The notes below the pieces were generated by a model, which made no database searches, was not told where the DNA came from, and saw only the letters and a program-made list of their open reading frames with translations. A stretch of 64,000 nt of DNA, from assembly GCA_963781155.1 (NCBI GenBank), contig CAWAEC010000011.1, positions 496,001 through 560,000 of the forward strand. The letters run 5' to 3'. Origin of the DNA: PALSA-693 sp963781155. Lineage in GTDB: Bacteria; Actinomycetota; Acidimicrobiia; Acidimicrobiales; Palsa-688. The position numbers and the translations under genes were made by a program. The first letter of the stretch is position 1. The number at the start of each line of letters is the position of its first letter. Shown one piece after another: positions 53,219 through 62,692 of the stretch.

Positions 53219-54087
53219 AGCCAGCGCCCTTTACTCTCGACACGCCGTCGACCGTCGAGGAAGCCACAGGACTCCTCGCCGAGCACGGCGATGACGCCAA
53301 GCTGCTCGCGGGCGGGCAGAGCCTGGTGCCGCTCCTGGCGTTGCGTCTGGCGCGCTACGAGCATCTCGTCGACCTCAATCGGGTCGGGTCATTGAGCGGA
53401 ATCCGTCGCGAGGACGGATGGCTGACTGTCGGCGCAATGACTCGTCAGGCCGAAGCCGAGCACAGCCCTGACGTCGCCACAGCAGCGCCGCTACTCCACC
53501 GGGCGCTCCCCCTCATCGGCCACTTCCAGATTCGCAACCGTGGGACCGTGGGTGGCTCAACCGCCCACGCCGACCCGGCCTCGGAACTGCCGGCGGTGAC
53601 GGTGGCGCTCGACGCGGAGCTCGTCGTCCAAGGGCCGGCCGGCGTTCGGGCCATTCCTGCTCGTGACTTCTTCATCTCGACCTGGACCACCGCGCTCGGG
53701 CCCGACGAGCTCCTGACCGCGATCCGCTACCCCATCTGGCCGGGTCGGTGCGGGTTCGCGGTGGAGGAGTTCGCTCGACGCAGCGGCGACTTCGCCATCG
53801 CCGGGGTGGCGTGCGGTGTCGAGGTTGGCGGCAACGGACACGTGATGCGGGCCGCAGTCACGTTTTTCGGCATGGCATCCACGCCCGTGCGGTCAGGCCA
53901 GGCCGAGGCCGCGCTGGTTGGGAACCCGGCCCGGCGCACAGATCTCGCCGATGTCGCCCACGCCGCCGCGGCTGCCAACGACCCCGGTGACGACATCCAC
54001 GGGACCGCCGCGTTTCGTCGACGCATCGCCACCCATTTGACCCAGCGAGCTCTGACCAGGGCCCTCGAGGAGGCCGCTCATGCCTGA
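53215..54087 (+). CDS. Molybdenum hydroxylase FAD subunit (CoxM-like)
   Basis: 290-residue FAD-binding subunit passing electrons from the Mo/FeS subunits. GTG 53215 overlaps the CMD stop; N-terminus MKPAPFTLDTPSTVEEA mirrors that of the first locus. AGGQSLVPLLALRLA is the FAD loop and IRNRGTVGGSTAHADPASELP the second FAD segment. 8-base overlap with the CoxS gene. Homologous to the CoxM portion fused in 1-559. Confidence 0.9.
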   Translation: MKPAPFTLDTPSTVEEATGLLAEHGDDAKLLAGGQSLVPLLALRLARYEHLVDLNRVGSLSGIRREDGWLTVGAMTRQAEAEHSPDVATAAPLLHRALPLIGHFQIRNRGTVGGSTAHADPASELPAVTVALDAELVVQGPAGVRAIPARDFFISTWTTALGPDELLTAIRYPIWPGRCGFAVEEFARRSGDFAIAGVACGVEVGGNGHVMRAAVTFFGMASTPVRSGQAEAALVGNPARRTDLADVAHAAAAANDPGDDIHGTAAFRRRIATHLTQRALTRALEEAAHA

Positions 54088-54547
54088 ACGGGAGATCACT
54101 GTGGCCGTCAACGGAACCGCCAGGACCGCTGTCATCGAGGACCGTCGTACGCTGGCTGAGTTCCTGCGCCAGGACTGCGGCCTCACGGGGACCCACCTCG
54201 CGTGCGAGCACGGCGTGTGCGGGGCATGCACCGTCCTGCTCGACGGTGCGGCTGTGCGCTCGTGCCTGCTTTTTGCCGCCCAGGCGGAGGGCAGCGCGGT
54301 CACGACGGTGGAGGGGCTTTCGCCCGTTGACGGCTCCCTCAGCCCGGTGCAGCAAGCCTTCACTGACCATCACGGGCTTCAGTGCGGTTTTTGCACACCC
54401 GGGTTTGTGGTGTCAGTGACGGCGTTCCTTGCCGCCAACCCGGACCCCACTGACGAGGAGATCGCCCATGCCCTCTCCGGGAACCTGTGCCGGTGTACCG
54501 GCTATCAGGGCATTGTCGAAGCGGTAAAGGCGGTGGCGGGCCAATGA
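54080..54547 (+). CDS. Molybdenum hydroxylase [2Fe-2S] subunit (CoxS-like)
   Basis: 155 residues with two [2Fe-2S] clusters: N-terminal plant-type LACEHGVCGACTVLLDGAAVRSC, and C-terminal QCGFCTPGFVVSV with NLCRCTGYQGIVEAV. All eight Cys are present. Conducts electrons between the Mo site and FAD. Overlaps coxM and, by ATGA, coxL. Confidence 0.94.
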   Translation: MPEREITVAVNGTARTAVIEDRRTLAEFLRQDCGLTGTHLACEHGVCGACTVLLDGAAVRSCLLFAAQAEGSAVTTVEGLSPVDGSLSPVQQAFTDHHGLQCGFCTPGFVVSVTAFLAANPDPTDEEIAHALSGNLCRCTGYQGIVEAVKAVAGQ

Positions 54548-56865
54548 CGTTCGTGGCGCCCTCGTCCCGGCTCGTCGGCAGCCGCATCAACCGGAAGGAA
54601 GACCCGCGCCTGCTCACCGGGCGTGGCCGATACGTCGATGATGTCGTCGTGCCGGGCATGTTGCACGTCGCGTTCGCGCGCAGCGACATCGCCCGGGGCC
54701 GCATCCTCTCCGTCCATACCGACGCAGCCGCGGCCGCTCCCGGGGTCGCAGCCGTACTCACCGCCGGCGACATCAACCACCTCCTGGCCGGACCGATCGC
54801 GGCCACGCCGACGCTCGGCATGGGTTCGCCGGGTCCGTACAAGGTCCTCGCCGACGACGAGGTGCGCTACGTCGGCGACCCGTTCGCGATGGTTGTTGCG
54901 CAAAGCCGAGCCCTGGCCGAGGACGCGGTCGACCTGATCGAGCTCGACGTCGAGCCACTGGACGCGGTGGTCGACTACACGATGGCGCTGGACAGCCCCC
55001 ATCGGGTTCACCCCCACCTGGAGAGCAACCGTGCGGGCGGGATGCCGGTCCCGGTCGACGACGAACTGCGCGCGACGCTGGAAAGAGCCCCCTACCTGGT
55101 CACGGACACGTTCGTGCAGAACCGGTACCTCGCCGTGCCCATGGAGACCCGTGGTGTCGTGGCGTGGTGGGATCCCGTTCGCCGCTCGTTCGACATCTGG
55201 GTGTCGACGCAGTCGCCGCACGACGTCCGCACGGTTACGGCCCGGATTACCGGCGTCGCCGAGCAGGAGATCCGCGTCCAGATGGGTGACGTCGGCGGCG
55301 GCTTCGGTCAGAAGGCGTATCTGGCCCGCGACGAACAAATCGTCATCCTCGCCAGCTACCACCTTGCCCGGCCCCTGAAATGGATCGAGGACCGGCGCGA
55401 GAACCTTGTCGCGGCCACCTCATCGCGCGCCGAGCGCGCCACCGTCTCGATGGCCGCCGACAGTGCCGGCAATTTTCTCGCCGTCCGGGTGGATCATCTC
55501 GACGAGGTCGGCGCCTACCCCATGGCGGGCAGCGCAGCCATGATGGGCGCCGTCATATTCACCGGTCCGTACCACATCCCGAAGCTCTCTTTCAGCAGCG
55601 AGTCGGCCTATACGAACACTTGCTCCCGGGCCCCGTACCGCGGCCCGTGGCAGATCGAGACCTACCTTCGCGAGCAAGCCGTCGACAGCCTGGCCCGGAG
55701 GATGGGCCTTGATCCGATTGAGCTTCGCCGGCGAAATGTTCTCCAGCGGGACCAGTTGCCGCACATGCTGCCCGCTGGCCTGCCCCTCGACCACGTCTCG
55801 CCCGCCGAGACGCTGGAGCAAGCCGCGGCGATGATTGACTACGACGGCTTCCGAGGATGGCAGCAGGAGCAGTTCGCCGCCGGAGCCCTGGTGGGCGTTG
55901 GGATTGGACTGTACATCGAACCGCAGGCGGCGATGGGGCCGTATGGGGCCGAGCCCGCCCACATCCGCATTCAGCCGAATGGCAGCATCGACGTGTACCT
56001 CGGTTCGGGCTCGCACGGTCAGGGCATCGAGACGACGACCGCGCAACTCGTGTCCGAGCACCTCGGGGTCCCGTTTGACAGCGTCTCCGTTCACCAGGGC
56101 GATACCAGTAACACGCCGTACGCCTTCGGGACCGGCGGCAGCCGCAGCGGGCCGATACTCGGGGCCGCGATCCAGCTCGCCGCTCAGGAACTCCGGGCCA
56201 AGGTCGCCGAGATCGCGGCCCACCAGCTGGAAGCGTCGCCCGACGACATTGAAGTCCACGACGGTGTTGCCAGTGTCCGCGGCACGCCGACCAAAGCGAG
56301 GACCATCGCCGACATCGCACACACCGCCTACCTCGACCTCGGGTCACTTCCGCCAGGAATGGAGCCCGGCCTCGAGGTCTTGAAGCGCTACAAGACCGAT
56401 ATGCCGTTTGTGTTCTCCAACGCGTGCCACATGTGCACAGTCGCGATCGACCCCGCGACCGGCGGCGTGCGCGTTTTGCGCTTCGTCGTCAGCGAAGACT
56501 GCGGTGTCATGATCAATCCGGCGGTCGTGGAAGGACAAATCGCCGGCGGCGCGGTGCAGGGCATCGGTGGGGCCCTCCTCGAGGATTTCGTCTACGACGC
56601 CGACGGCAATCCCCTTACGACCACGTTCCTCGACTACCTCCTGCCGACGGCCAGCGACGTGCCGCGGCTGGAGTACGGCCACATCGAAACGCCAGCGACA
56701 ACGCCCGGCAGTTACAAAGGCGTAGGCGAAGGCGGCGCCATTGGGGCACCGGCCGCGGTGGCGAACGCGGTAAACGACGCACTCGCTCTCGTCGGTGCCC
56801 GGACGCTGGAGGCGCCATTTACGCCGTCGCGAATTGTCGCAGCCCTCGAATCGGTCGGCTGGTGA
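54544..56865 (+). CDS. Molybdenum hydroxylase large subunit (CoxL-like)
   Basis: 773-residue Mo-pterin subunit. ATG 54544 overlaps the CoxS stop (ATGA). RINRKEDPRLLTGRGRYVDD, MGDVGGGFGQKAYL, AYTNTCSRAPYRGPWQIE in the active-site region, and KGVGEGGAIGAPAAV with the catalytic Glu. The CO dehydrogenase VAYRCSFR loop is absent; the PYRGPW variant is shared with the first locus, so both enzymes likely have related non-CO substrates. Operon order CMD-M-S-L with every junction overlapping. Confidence 0.92.
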   Translation: MTFVAPSSRLVGSRINRKEDPRLLTGRGRYVDDVVVPGMLHVAFARSDIARGRILSVHTDAAAAAPGVAAVLTAGDINHLLAGPIAATPTLGMGSPGPYKVLADDEVRYVGDPFAMVVAQSRALAEDAVDLIELDVEPLDAVVDYTMALDSPHRVHPHLESNRAGGMPVPVDDELRATLERAPYLVTDTFVQNRYLAVPMETRGVVAWWDPVRRSFDIWVSTQSPHDVRTVTARITGVAEQEIRVQMGDVGGGFGQKAYLARDEQIVILASYHLARPLKWIEDRRENLVAATSSRAERATVSMAADSAGNFLAVRVDHLDEVGAYPMAGSAAMMGAVIFTGPYHIPKLSFSSESAYTNTCSRAPYRGPWQIETYLREQAVDSLARRMGLDPIELRRRNVLQRDQLPHMLPAGLPLDHVSPAETLEQAAAMIDYDGFRGWQQEQFAAGALVGVGIGLYIEPQAAMGPYGAEPAHIRIQPNGSIDVYLGSGSHGQGIETTTAQLVSEHLGVPFDSVSVHQGDTSNTPYAFGTGGSRSGPILGAAIQLAAQELRAKVAEIAAHQLEASPDDIEVHDGVASVRGTPTKARTIADIAHTAYLDLGSLPPGMEPGLEVLKRYKTDMPFVFSNACHMCTVAIDPATGGVRVLRFVVSEDCGVMINPAVVEGQIAGGAVQGIGGALLEDFVYDADGNPLTTTFLDYLLPTASDVPRLEYGHIETPATTPGSYKGVGEGGAIGAPAAVANAVNDALALVGARTLEAPFTPSRIVAALESVGW

Positions 56866-56898
56866 GCCGGACGTCGCGCTGTGCTGAATCCCTCTTGC

Positions 56899-57570
56899 TT
56901 ACGGCACCAACGGGCGGTAAAAAGTGGGGGCCCCCGCCCCCTCCATCGCCGCCTTCGTAACTGACGAGACCGGCGCTTTGAGAAAGGCCACCACGGCGTC
57001 CAACAGGTTCCCGACCTCAAGCGCGAACGGCAGGAGGGCTTCGCCCCGACCTCGTGCTCGTTCCCTGGCCGCGGCGGCGTGCACGATGAGGGACATCGCC
57101 TGAGCCAGTCGCAACGACCGCAGCGGCTCTTCCAGGTGGGTGAGATACGACCGTAAATGGGCCTCAAAGTCCATCGCCGAGCCGGTGAACTCGGCCGGCA
57201 GGTGCTTGAAGCCCTCTGCACCATCATACAGCTGGAGCGATGCCACGAATCCCATGTAGTGGCTGTTGTCGAGCTCACTCTGCTCCAGCACGGCGCGGAC
57301 CTGACATTCGAGCCACCCGCGCAAGTCGGCCGGACGCCGCTCCTCGATCAGAAAGGCGCGCCGGGTCCGCAGCCGTGGCAAGCGATACTCGAAGATCGCT
57401 TCGATGAGCTGGTCCTTCGTGCCGAAGTGGTAGATGACAGCGGAGTTGTTGCCGCTCCCCGAAGCGGCGCCGATCTGACGAAGCGACACACCCTCCAGGC
57501 CGTGGGCGGCGATCAGCCGCTCCGCGGCGAGCACGATCTCCTCCTTCGTTGACCGCGACACGACTGCCAT
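56899..57570 (-). CDS. TetR-family regulator
   Basis: 223 residues. DNA-binding part TKEEIVLAAERLIAAHGLEGVSLRQIGAASGSGNNSAVIYHFGTKDQL (about residues 8-55), longer turn SGSGNN than in most TetRs. C-terminal helical ligand domain FVASLQLYDGAEGFKHLPAEF and so on. Convergent with coxL, 33 bases away, and upstream of it lies the aldehyde dehydrogenase on the same strand. Likely controls one of the two neighbouring operons. Confidence 0.85.
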   Translation of the reverse strand: MAVVSRSTKEEIVLAAERLIAAHGLEGVSLRQIGAASGSGNNSAVIYHFGTKDQLIEAIFEYRLPRLRTRRAFLIEERRPADLRGWLECQVRAVLEQSELDNSHYMGFVASLQLYDGAEGFKHLPAEFTGSAMDFEAHLRSYLTHLEEPLRSLRLAQAMSLIVHAAAARERARGRGEALLPFALEVGNLLDAVVAFLKAPVSSVTKAAMEGAGAPTFYRPLVP

Positions 57571-57758
57571 GCCCGGATATCAGACCACCTTCACCTGGTA
57601 AAAGCAAACGACTTAAAGTTGAGCCATGGCAGCATCCAGCGGGCGGTCGGGCCCTTCATGGACAACGAACACTTTGGTCGAGACCGGCCGCGGACGACTC
57701 CGAACGGGTGCCACCAGCAGATGGACCTCGCCCGGATCAAAAACGCAGCGGTACGTGA

Positions 57759-59183
57759 CTACAACTGCATGCTCTTGACAAGGAGGAACTCCTCCAACCC
57801 GAACCGGCCGTACTCGCGCCCTATTCCGGACTGCTTGTACCCCCCGAAAGGAGCATCGGGGTTGAACGCGCCGCCATTGACTTCGACCTGGCCGGTGCGC
57901 AATTGACGCGCAACCTCCTCAGCTCTCTCCGTCGTCCCCGCCCATACCCCGCCAGCCAGCCCGTACGGCGTGTCGTTGGCGATTTCCACCGCCTCCGCCT
58001 CGTCGTCGTAGGGCAGGATCGACAGGACCGGTCCGAAGATCTCTTCCTGAGCGATCGTCATGTCGCTTCGAACATCGGAGAACACCGTCGGCTTCACGAA
58101 AAAGCCGGTCTCCAATCCTTCGGGCTTGCCGGGTCCGCCGGTCACGAGCTTAGCGCCCTCGTCGATGCCTTTCTGAATGTAGGCCTGGACACGATCCCAT
58201 TGCGCCTGAGATACCAGCGGACCCAGTTTCGAGGATTCCGCGAACGGGTCGCCCGGGGTCATCCGCTCGGCGGAGCGTGCTGCCATGTCCTCAACTTCGG
58301 CCAGACGATCTCGGGGCACCAGCATGCGAGTCAAGGCCGAGCACGTCTGACCCGAGTTGAGAAATGCCTTGCCGACACCGTCCCGGACAGCCTTGGGAAA
58401 ATCCGCGTCGGGCAGGATCACGTTGGCGCTCTTGCCCCCCAACTCGAGGGCCACTTTGGCAACCCTGCGCATGCAGAGTTCGCCGACCCGCTTGCCGGCG
58501 CGCGTGGACCCGGTAAAGGACACCATGTCCACATCGGGATGCGCTGCGATCGCTTCCCCTACGACAGGCCCGAATCCGGACACCAGGTTGAAAACCCCGG
58601 CCGGCAGACGCACGTCGTCGACGACTTCGGCAAGGACGAAGGCGTTGAGTGGAGCCACCTCTGAGGGCTTGAGCACCACCGTGCAGCCGGCCCCGAGGGC
58701 GAAAGCCACCTTGGCGGCAATTTGGTGAAGCGGATAGTTCCAGGGAGTGATACAACCGACCACTCCTACCGGTTCGCGAACCACCAGCGAGTTGCCTACC
58801 CGCTCTTCGAAGGGGAACTCGCTCACGATCGAAGGAATCACGCTGAATGAGTGTTGAGGGAGACCGGCCTGTATGAGCAGACTCAGGGGCTTCACCATGC
58901 CAACCTCTTCGCTGACGAGGGTCGCGATGTCATCAGTACGCGCCGCCAGTCCGTCGGCAATTCGTGCGCAGTACTTGGCCCGCTCCTCGGCTGACGTGGC
59001 AGCCCAGCCCGGGAACGCCTGACGAGCCGCCCTGACCGCCCGGTCCACGTCGGCCTCTGTCCCCTCCGGGATCGTCCCCATCGTCTCCTCGGTCGTGGAA
59101 TTGATCACCGGGATCGTCCCCTCCCCGGTGGTGGGCACCCAGGCCCCGTCGATATAGATGCGGTCCCGAACGATCACGACCAT
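57759..59183 (-). CDS. NAD(P)-dependent aldehyde dehydrogenase
   Basis: 474 residues from ATG 59183, which follows GGAAGGACGG; an upstream open extension is not family-like. IYIDGAWVPTTGEGTIPVINSTTEE at the N-terminus, VGCITPWNYPLHQIAAKVAFALGAG, SFTGSTRAGKRVGE (cofactor), VALELGGKSANVI with the Glu, and FLNSGQTCSALTRMLVP with the catalytic Cys. Oxidises an aldehyde to its acid, downstream of P450/SDR steps. Divergent from the modA-like gene. Confidence 0.93.
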   Translation of the reverse strand: MVVIVRDRIYIDGAWVPTTGEGTIPVINSTTEETMGTIPEGTEADVDRAVRAARQAFPGWAATSAEERAKYCARIADGLAARTDDIATLVSEEVGMVKPLSLLIQAGLPQHSFSVIPSIVSEFPFEERVGNSLVVREPVGVVGCITPWNYPLHQIAAKVAFALGAGCTVVLKPSEVAPLNAFVLAEVVDDVRLPAGVFNLVSGFGPVVGEAIAAHPDVDMVSFTGSTRAGKRVGELCMRRVAKVALELGGKSANVILPDADFPKAVRDGVGKAFLNSGQTCSALTRMLVPRDRLAEVEDMAARSAERMTPGDPFAESSKLGPLVSQAQWDRVQAYIQKGIDEGAKLVTGGPGKPEGLETGFFVKPTVFSDVRSDMTIAQEEIFGPVLSILPYDDEAEAVEIANDTPYGLAGGVWAGTTERAEEVARQLRTGQVEVNGGAFNPDAPFGGYKQSGIGREYGRFGLEEFLLVKSMQL

Positions 59184-59318
59184 CCGTCCTTCCGTAGCGC
59201 CGACCAGCCATCGGTTGACGGCCATCGTGCATACTAGACCCGGGGTGGCAAGCCTCGATGCCGCGTGTCGATAATCGACAACTGCGGCTCCGCTCCGGTC
59301 ACCGCGAGCGTTGTTCAA

Positions 59319-59334
59319 CAACTGACCACAGTTG
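59319..59334. promoter_or_regulatory. CAACTG-acca-CAGTTG dyad upstream of the molybdate-type binding protein
   Basis: A perfect 6-4-6 inverted repeat located 50 bases before GTG 59385. It may be the operator through which metal availability controls the transporter, or of the divergent aldehyde dehydrogenase; it does not match the E. coli ModE site. Confidence 0.4.
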
Positions 59335-59384
59335 CCGCACAGGTAATCAGCATCTGTCTACTGGACGGACTACAGTTCTCCCCT

Positions 59385-60356
59385 GTGGCAAACGCACCAG
59401 TGTCCCGACGATCCATCACCTCGCGCTCACGATTTCGTTTGACGGGGGGCTTGGCACTGTTGGCGTTCGTCCTCCTCGCCGCTGCTTGTGGGAGGTCCAG
59501 CAAATCGAACTCCTCCAGCACGACACCAACCACTGCCGCGCCAGCCGCATCCCCTACCTCGGCCGCCGCCAAGGGATCCGGTCCGGTTGACGTCCTCTAC
59601 GCCGGATCGCTGGTGAACGTCATGGAGAAACAGATTGGGCCCGGCTTCAACGCTGCGACCGGCTACACCTTCACCGGGTTCTCCGGGGACTCGGGCGCCC
59701 TGGCCACGGAGATCAAGGGCAAGGTCCGCCAGGGAGATGTGTACATCAGCGCCAGCCCCGCCACCAACACCCAGTTGATGGGCCCGGCGAATGGGAACTG
59801 GGTGTCGTGGTACGCCCTGTGGGCTACATCGCCTCTGGTCCTCGGCTACAACCCGTCGAGCAAGTTCGCTGCCGATCTGAAGACCAAACCGTGGTATCAG
59901 GTCCTCGTCGAACCGGGAATCCTGGTGGGACGTACAGACCCGGCGACCGACCCGAAGGGGAAACTGACCGTGGAGGCCCTGGAGAGCGCAGCAACGACAT
60001 ACAACGAGCCCGGGCTCAAGGCCATCACTACCGATACGAATACCGTTTACCCCGAGAACACTCTCGTAGGTCGGTTGCAGTCCGGGCAGCTCGACGTCGG
60101 TTTCTTTTATGCCGCTGAGGCCAAGGCTGCCAACATCCCGACAGTTCTCCTTACCGGCGAGAACTACGCCGCAATGTATACCGTGACGGTGCTCAATCAG
60201 GCCCCCCACCAAGCGGGTGGAGAGGCCTTCGTCAACTACTTGCTGGGACCTGGAGCGAAGACGGCCTTAAACGCCGACGGCTTTGCGCTGGTCACTCCTC
60301 CGAAGGTGACTGGCACCGGCGTGCCCGCGGGACTGCAGAGCAGCTTGGGGATGTGA
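59385..60356 (+). CDS. modA: Molybdate/tungstate-type ABC substrate-binding lipoprotein (ModA/WtpA-like)
   Basis: 323 residues from GTG 59385. Signal peptide with lipobox LLAAAC (FVLLAAACGRSSK), Ser/Thr-rich linker, then VDVLYAGSLVNVMEKQIGPGFNAATGYTFTGFSGDSGALATEIKGK, the WtpA/ModA type I oxyanion-binding pattern, and YISASPATN. C-terminal ATGVxVFxxYL-type: GGEAFVNYLLGPGAKTALNADGF. Binds Mo or W oxyanion outside the cell; the metal cannot be decided by eye. Supplies the fused permease-ATPase downstream. Confidence 0.87.
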   Translation: MANAPVSRRSITSRSRFRLTGGLALLAFVLLAAACGRSSKSNSSSTTPTTAAPAASPTSAAAKGSGPVDVLYAGSLVNVMEKQIGPGFNAATGYTFTGFSGDSGALATEIKGKVRQGDVYISASPATNTQLMGPANGNWVSWYALWATSPLVLGYNPSSKFAADLKTKPWYQVLVEPGILVGRTDPATDPKGKLTVEALESAATTYNEPGLKAITTDTNTVYPENTLVGRLQSGQLDVGFFYAAEAKAANIPTVLLTGENYAAMYTVTVLNQAPHQAGGEAFVNYLLGPGAKTALNADGFALVTPPKVTGTGVPAGLQSSLGM

Positions 60357-60362
60357 CGGCGA

Positions 60363-60393
60363 GCGTGATGCCCGGTTGATCCGGCATCCACGC
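60363..60393 (+). terminator. Strong hairpin right after modA
   Basis: Stem GCGTGATGCC(c)GG-ttgat-CCGGCATC(c)ACGC with two single-base bulges, beginning 7 bases after the modA stop. It may terminate or attenuate transcription so that less permease than binding protein is made, or be an mRNA stability element. Confidence 0.55.
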
Positions 60394-60588
60394 GTCGTGT
60401 GGTCCTCATGCACGCCGCCGTTTTTCGCCGTATTTCGCTTGAATCCACACGCCCGCGGCCGGCGTCGCGTCAACTCTCCAAACCCGGGTGGCAGCCAACC
60501 GTGATCCCGGCTGCGTCGCCAGGGTGACGGCCCAGGCCGCTGCTCGGCGGTTGGCCAAGAGTCGCCGCGGCCAGTAGTTAGCTCCTGA

Positions 60589-60611
60589 CCAGCGGAGTTA
60601 CAGTCCGCTGG
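60589..60611 (+). promoter_or_regulatory. Hairpin just before the modBC start
   Basis: CCAGCGGA-gttacag-TCCGCTGG, a perfect 8-base-pair stem, 13 bases before the GTG 60625. The only GGAG near the start is inside this stem and about 28 bases from the GTG, so ribosome access here may depend on structure. The 268-base gap between modA and modBC holds no gene. Confidence 0.45.
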
Positions 60612-60624
60612 TGGCCATTCGAGC

Positions 60625-62545
60625 GTGCAACAAGAAGGGCTCCACCGGGTCACGGCCATACGGGACTTCCTGCTCTCGAGTCACCAACGGATCGGTGCTG
60701 CAGTGACCGGCCGTCGGCCGTTACAGGTTCTGGGCGCTCTACTGGTTCTGTATCTGACCATTCCGGTAGTGGCATTCTTGGTGAGGTTCGGCTCGTCGCA
60801 CCAGCGGGGCTTTGACATTCCTGGCCTGTGGCCCGCCCTCACGGTGTCCCTGAAAAGCGCCACCATCTCGCTGACCCTCAGCACTCTTTTCGGCGTCCCA
60901 CTCGGTTACGTACTCGCCCGGACTCGGGGCCGGCTGAGCACGCTGGCCCTGGTGGCAGTGCAGTTGCCGCTGGCCCTGCCGCCCATCATGAGCGGCATCC
61001 TGCTCATTTATCTGATCGGTCCGTACAGCTTCCTCGGGCGGCATTTTGACGAACACCTCACCAATTCGGTGATTGGCATTATCATCGCTCAAACCTTTGT
61101 GTCCGCACCCTTTGTGGTCGTCGCCGCCCGGTCGGCTTTTCAGACCGTCGATCCCGCCCTTGACGGTTTGGCCGCCACCCTCGGCCATCGACCGCTGGCG
61201 CGGTTTTGGCTCATCGATTTGCAGGTCGCTCTGCCCGGGATCGTGGCCGGGATGGTGCTGACCTGGCTGCGGGCGTTTGGAGAATACGGGGCCGTGATCA
61301 TTGTCGCTTACCACCCGTTCAGCCTGCCGGTCTATACCGAGTTTCAGTTTTCCGGCTCCGGACTGCCGGCAACCCAAGCCCCCACTTTCCTCGCGCTGGC
61401 CTTTGCGGCGCTGGCTATCGTCATCAGCTATTTGAGCTGGTCACGTCGCCGGCCAAAAAAACCACAACCGGTCGTGCCGATGGCACCGCCCAGCACCACC
61501 CCCACGGCAATGGCTTTCCAGGTCGACACGACGGTCGGCACGTTCCACCTCAGCGTCGCCTACCGGGCGCTCGGACACCGTATCGCTATCGTAGGACCAT
61601 CGGGGTCGGGTAAGTCGCTCACTCTCCGCGCACTTGCCGGCCTGCTGCCACGGGCGGGAACCGTGTACTACGGCGACGAGGACGTGTCCCATATCGCACC
61701 CGAACAGCGCCACATCGGGTACGTCCCTCAGGGACTCGGTCTGTTGCCAGGAAGGGCAGTGTGGCGTCAAGCCAACTTCGCGGTTGATGCGATTCCGGCC
61801 CGGGCAGCCTGGTGGCTGCGCACCCTCCACCTTGAAGACCTCCTGGACCGACTCCCGTCACAACTGTCGGGAGGCCAACGGCAGCGAGTCAGCCTGGCCC
61901 GAGCCCTCAGTCGAGACCCGAAGGTGGTGTTTCTCGACGAGCCATTTTCCGCGTTCAGACGCGCCGGTTCGCCACGAACTGGTTCGAGAGCTGCGTCGGC
62001 TGCAACACCAAGCCGGACTATCCACCGTGCTGGTAACACACGACCCGGACGAGGCTGCCATGCTCGCCGACGAAATCCTCGTGATCGAAGCAGGACGGCT
62101 CCTTCAGGCCGGTCCGTCTGCCGACGTGTTCCGGCGGCCAGCTTCTCCGGCCGTGGCTCGTCTGCTGAAGATCGAAAACTTGCTGTCGGGTACCGCCGTC
62201 GGTGGTGGCCTCATCGAGGTAGCTCTCAGACCCGAGAAAGTCGAACGTCGGATTCTTTCGACCACTGATATTCTCCCTGGAACGGCAGTGCTGTGGTCGG
62301 TTCGCCCAAACCAAGTCGAGGTCTCGAGTGATGGGCTCTACCCTGCGCACGTCACCGACCTGATAGAGCTCGGAACATCCGTGTCCGTCACGGTCGAACT
62401 GGACGATGGACCCGAGCTGGAAGCATCCGTGGCGGACTCCGGCCCGCTACAGATCGGGAGTCTGTGCGGTGTCACCATCGATCCTGAAGCGATAAGCGTC
62501 TGGCCTTCGCCGAGACCGGCAGACGCGGCATTGAGCTACGGCTGA
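60625..62545 (+). pseudogene. modBC: Molybdate-type ABC permease-ATPase fusion (ModB-ModC), one-base frameshift
   Basis: Residues 1 to about 275 are a ModB-like permease (LPLALPPIMSGILLIYL, FRAFGEYGAVIIVAYHP with the EAA-type loop, here WLRAFGEYGAV). From about 295 an ATPase: VGPSGSGKSLTLRALAGLL, LSGGQRQRVSLARALSRDP, VVFLDEPFSA. Then one extra base at 61954-61956 breaks the frame; deleting it gives LDAPVRHELVREL, VLVTHDPDEAAMLADEI and a TOBE-like tail (VRPNQVEVSSDGLYPAHV) to 62545. Repaired length about 640 residues. Fused ModBC is known in some bacteria. Unrepaired, the ATPase loses its D-loop and switch His. Confidence 0.82.
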
Positions 62546-62692
62546 CCCGACTGATCGCCCAACCGCATAAGTGGGCAGCAGGCGTGCGCACAGAGGCTAC
62601 ACCGGAAAGGGACCACTCAAGTAGTCACGATGTGACTAGATGCTGGCGGCGGTGCTGGCGTTCCGGGCAAACGCTAAAGTCGGGAAGGGAGT

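Noticed and set aside
54544..56865. Aerobic CO dehydrogenase (coxL form I)
   Set aside because: The diagnostic Cys-containing active-site loop AYRCSFR is missing; PYRGPW stands in its place in both loci.
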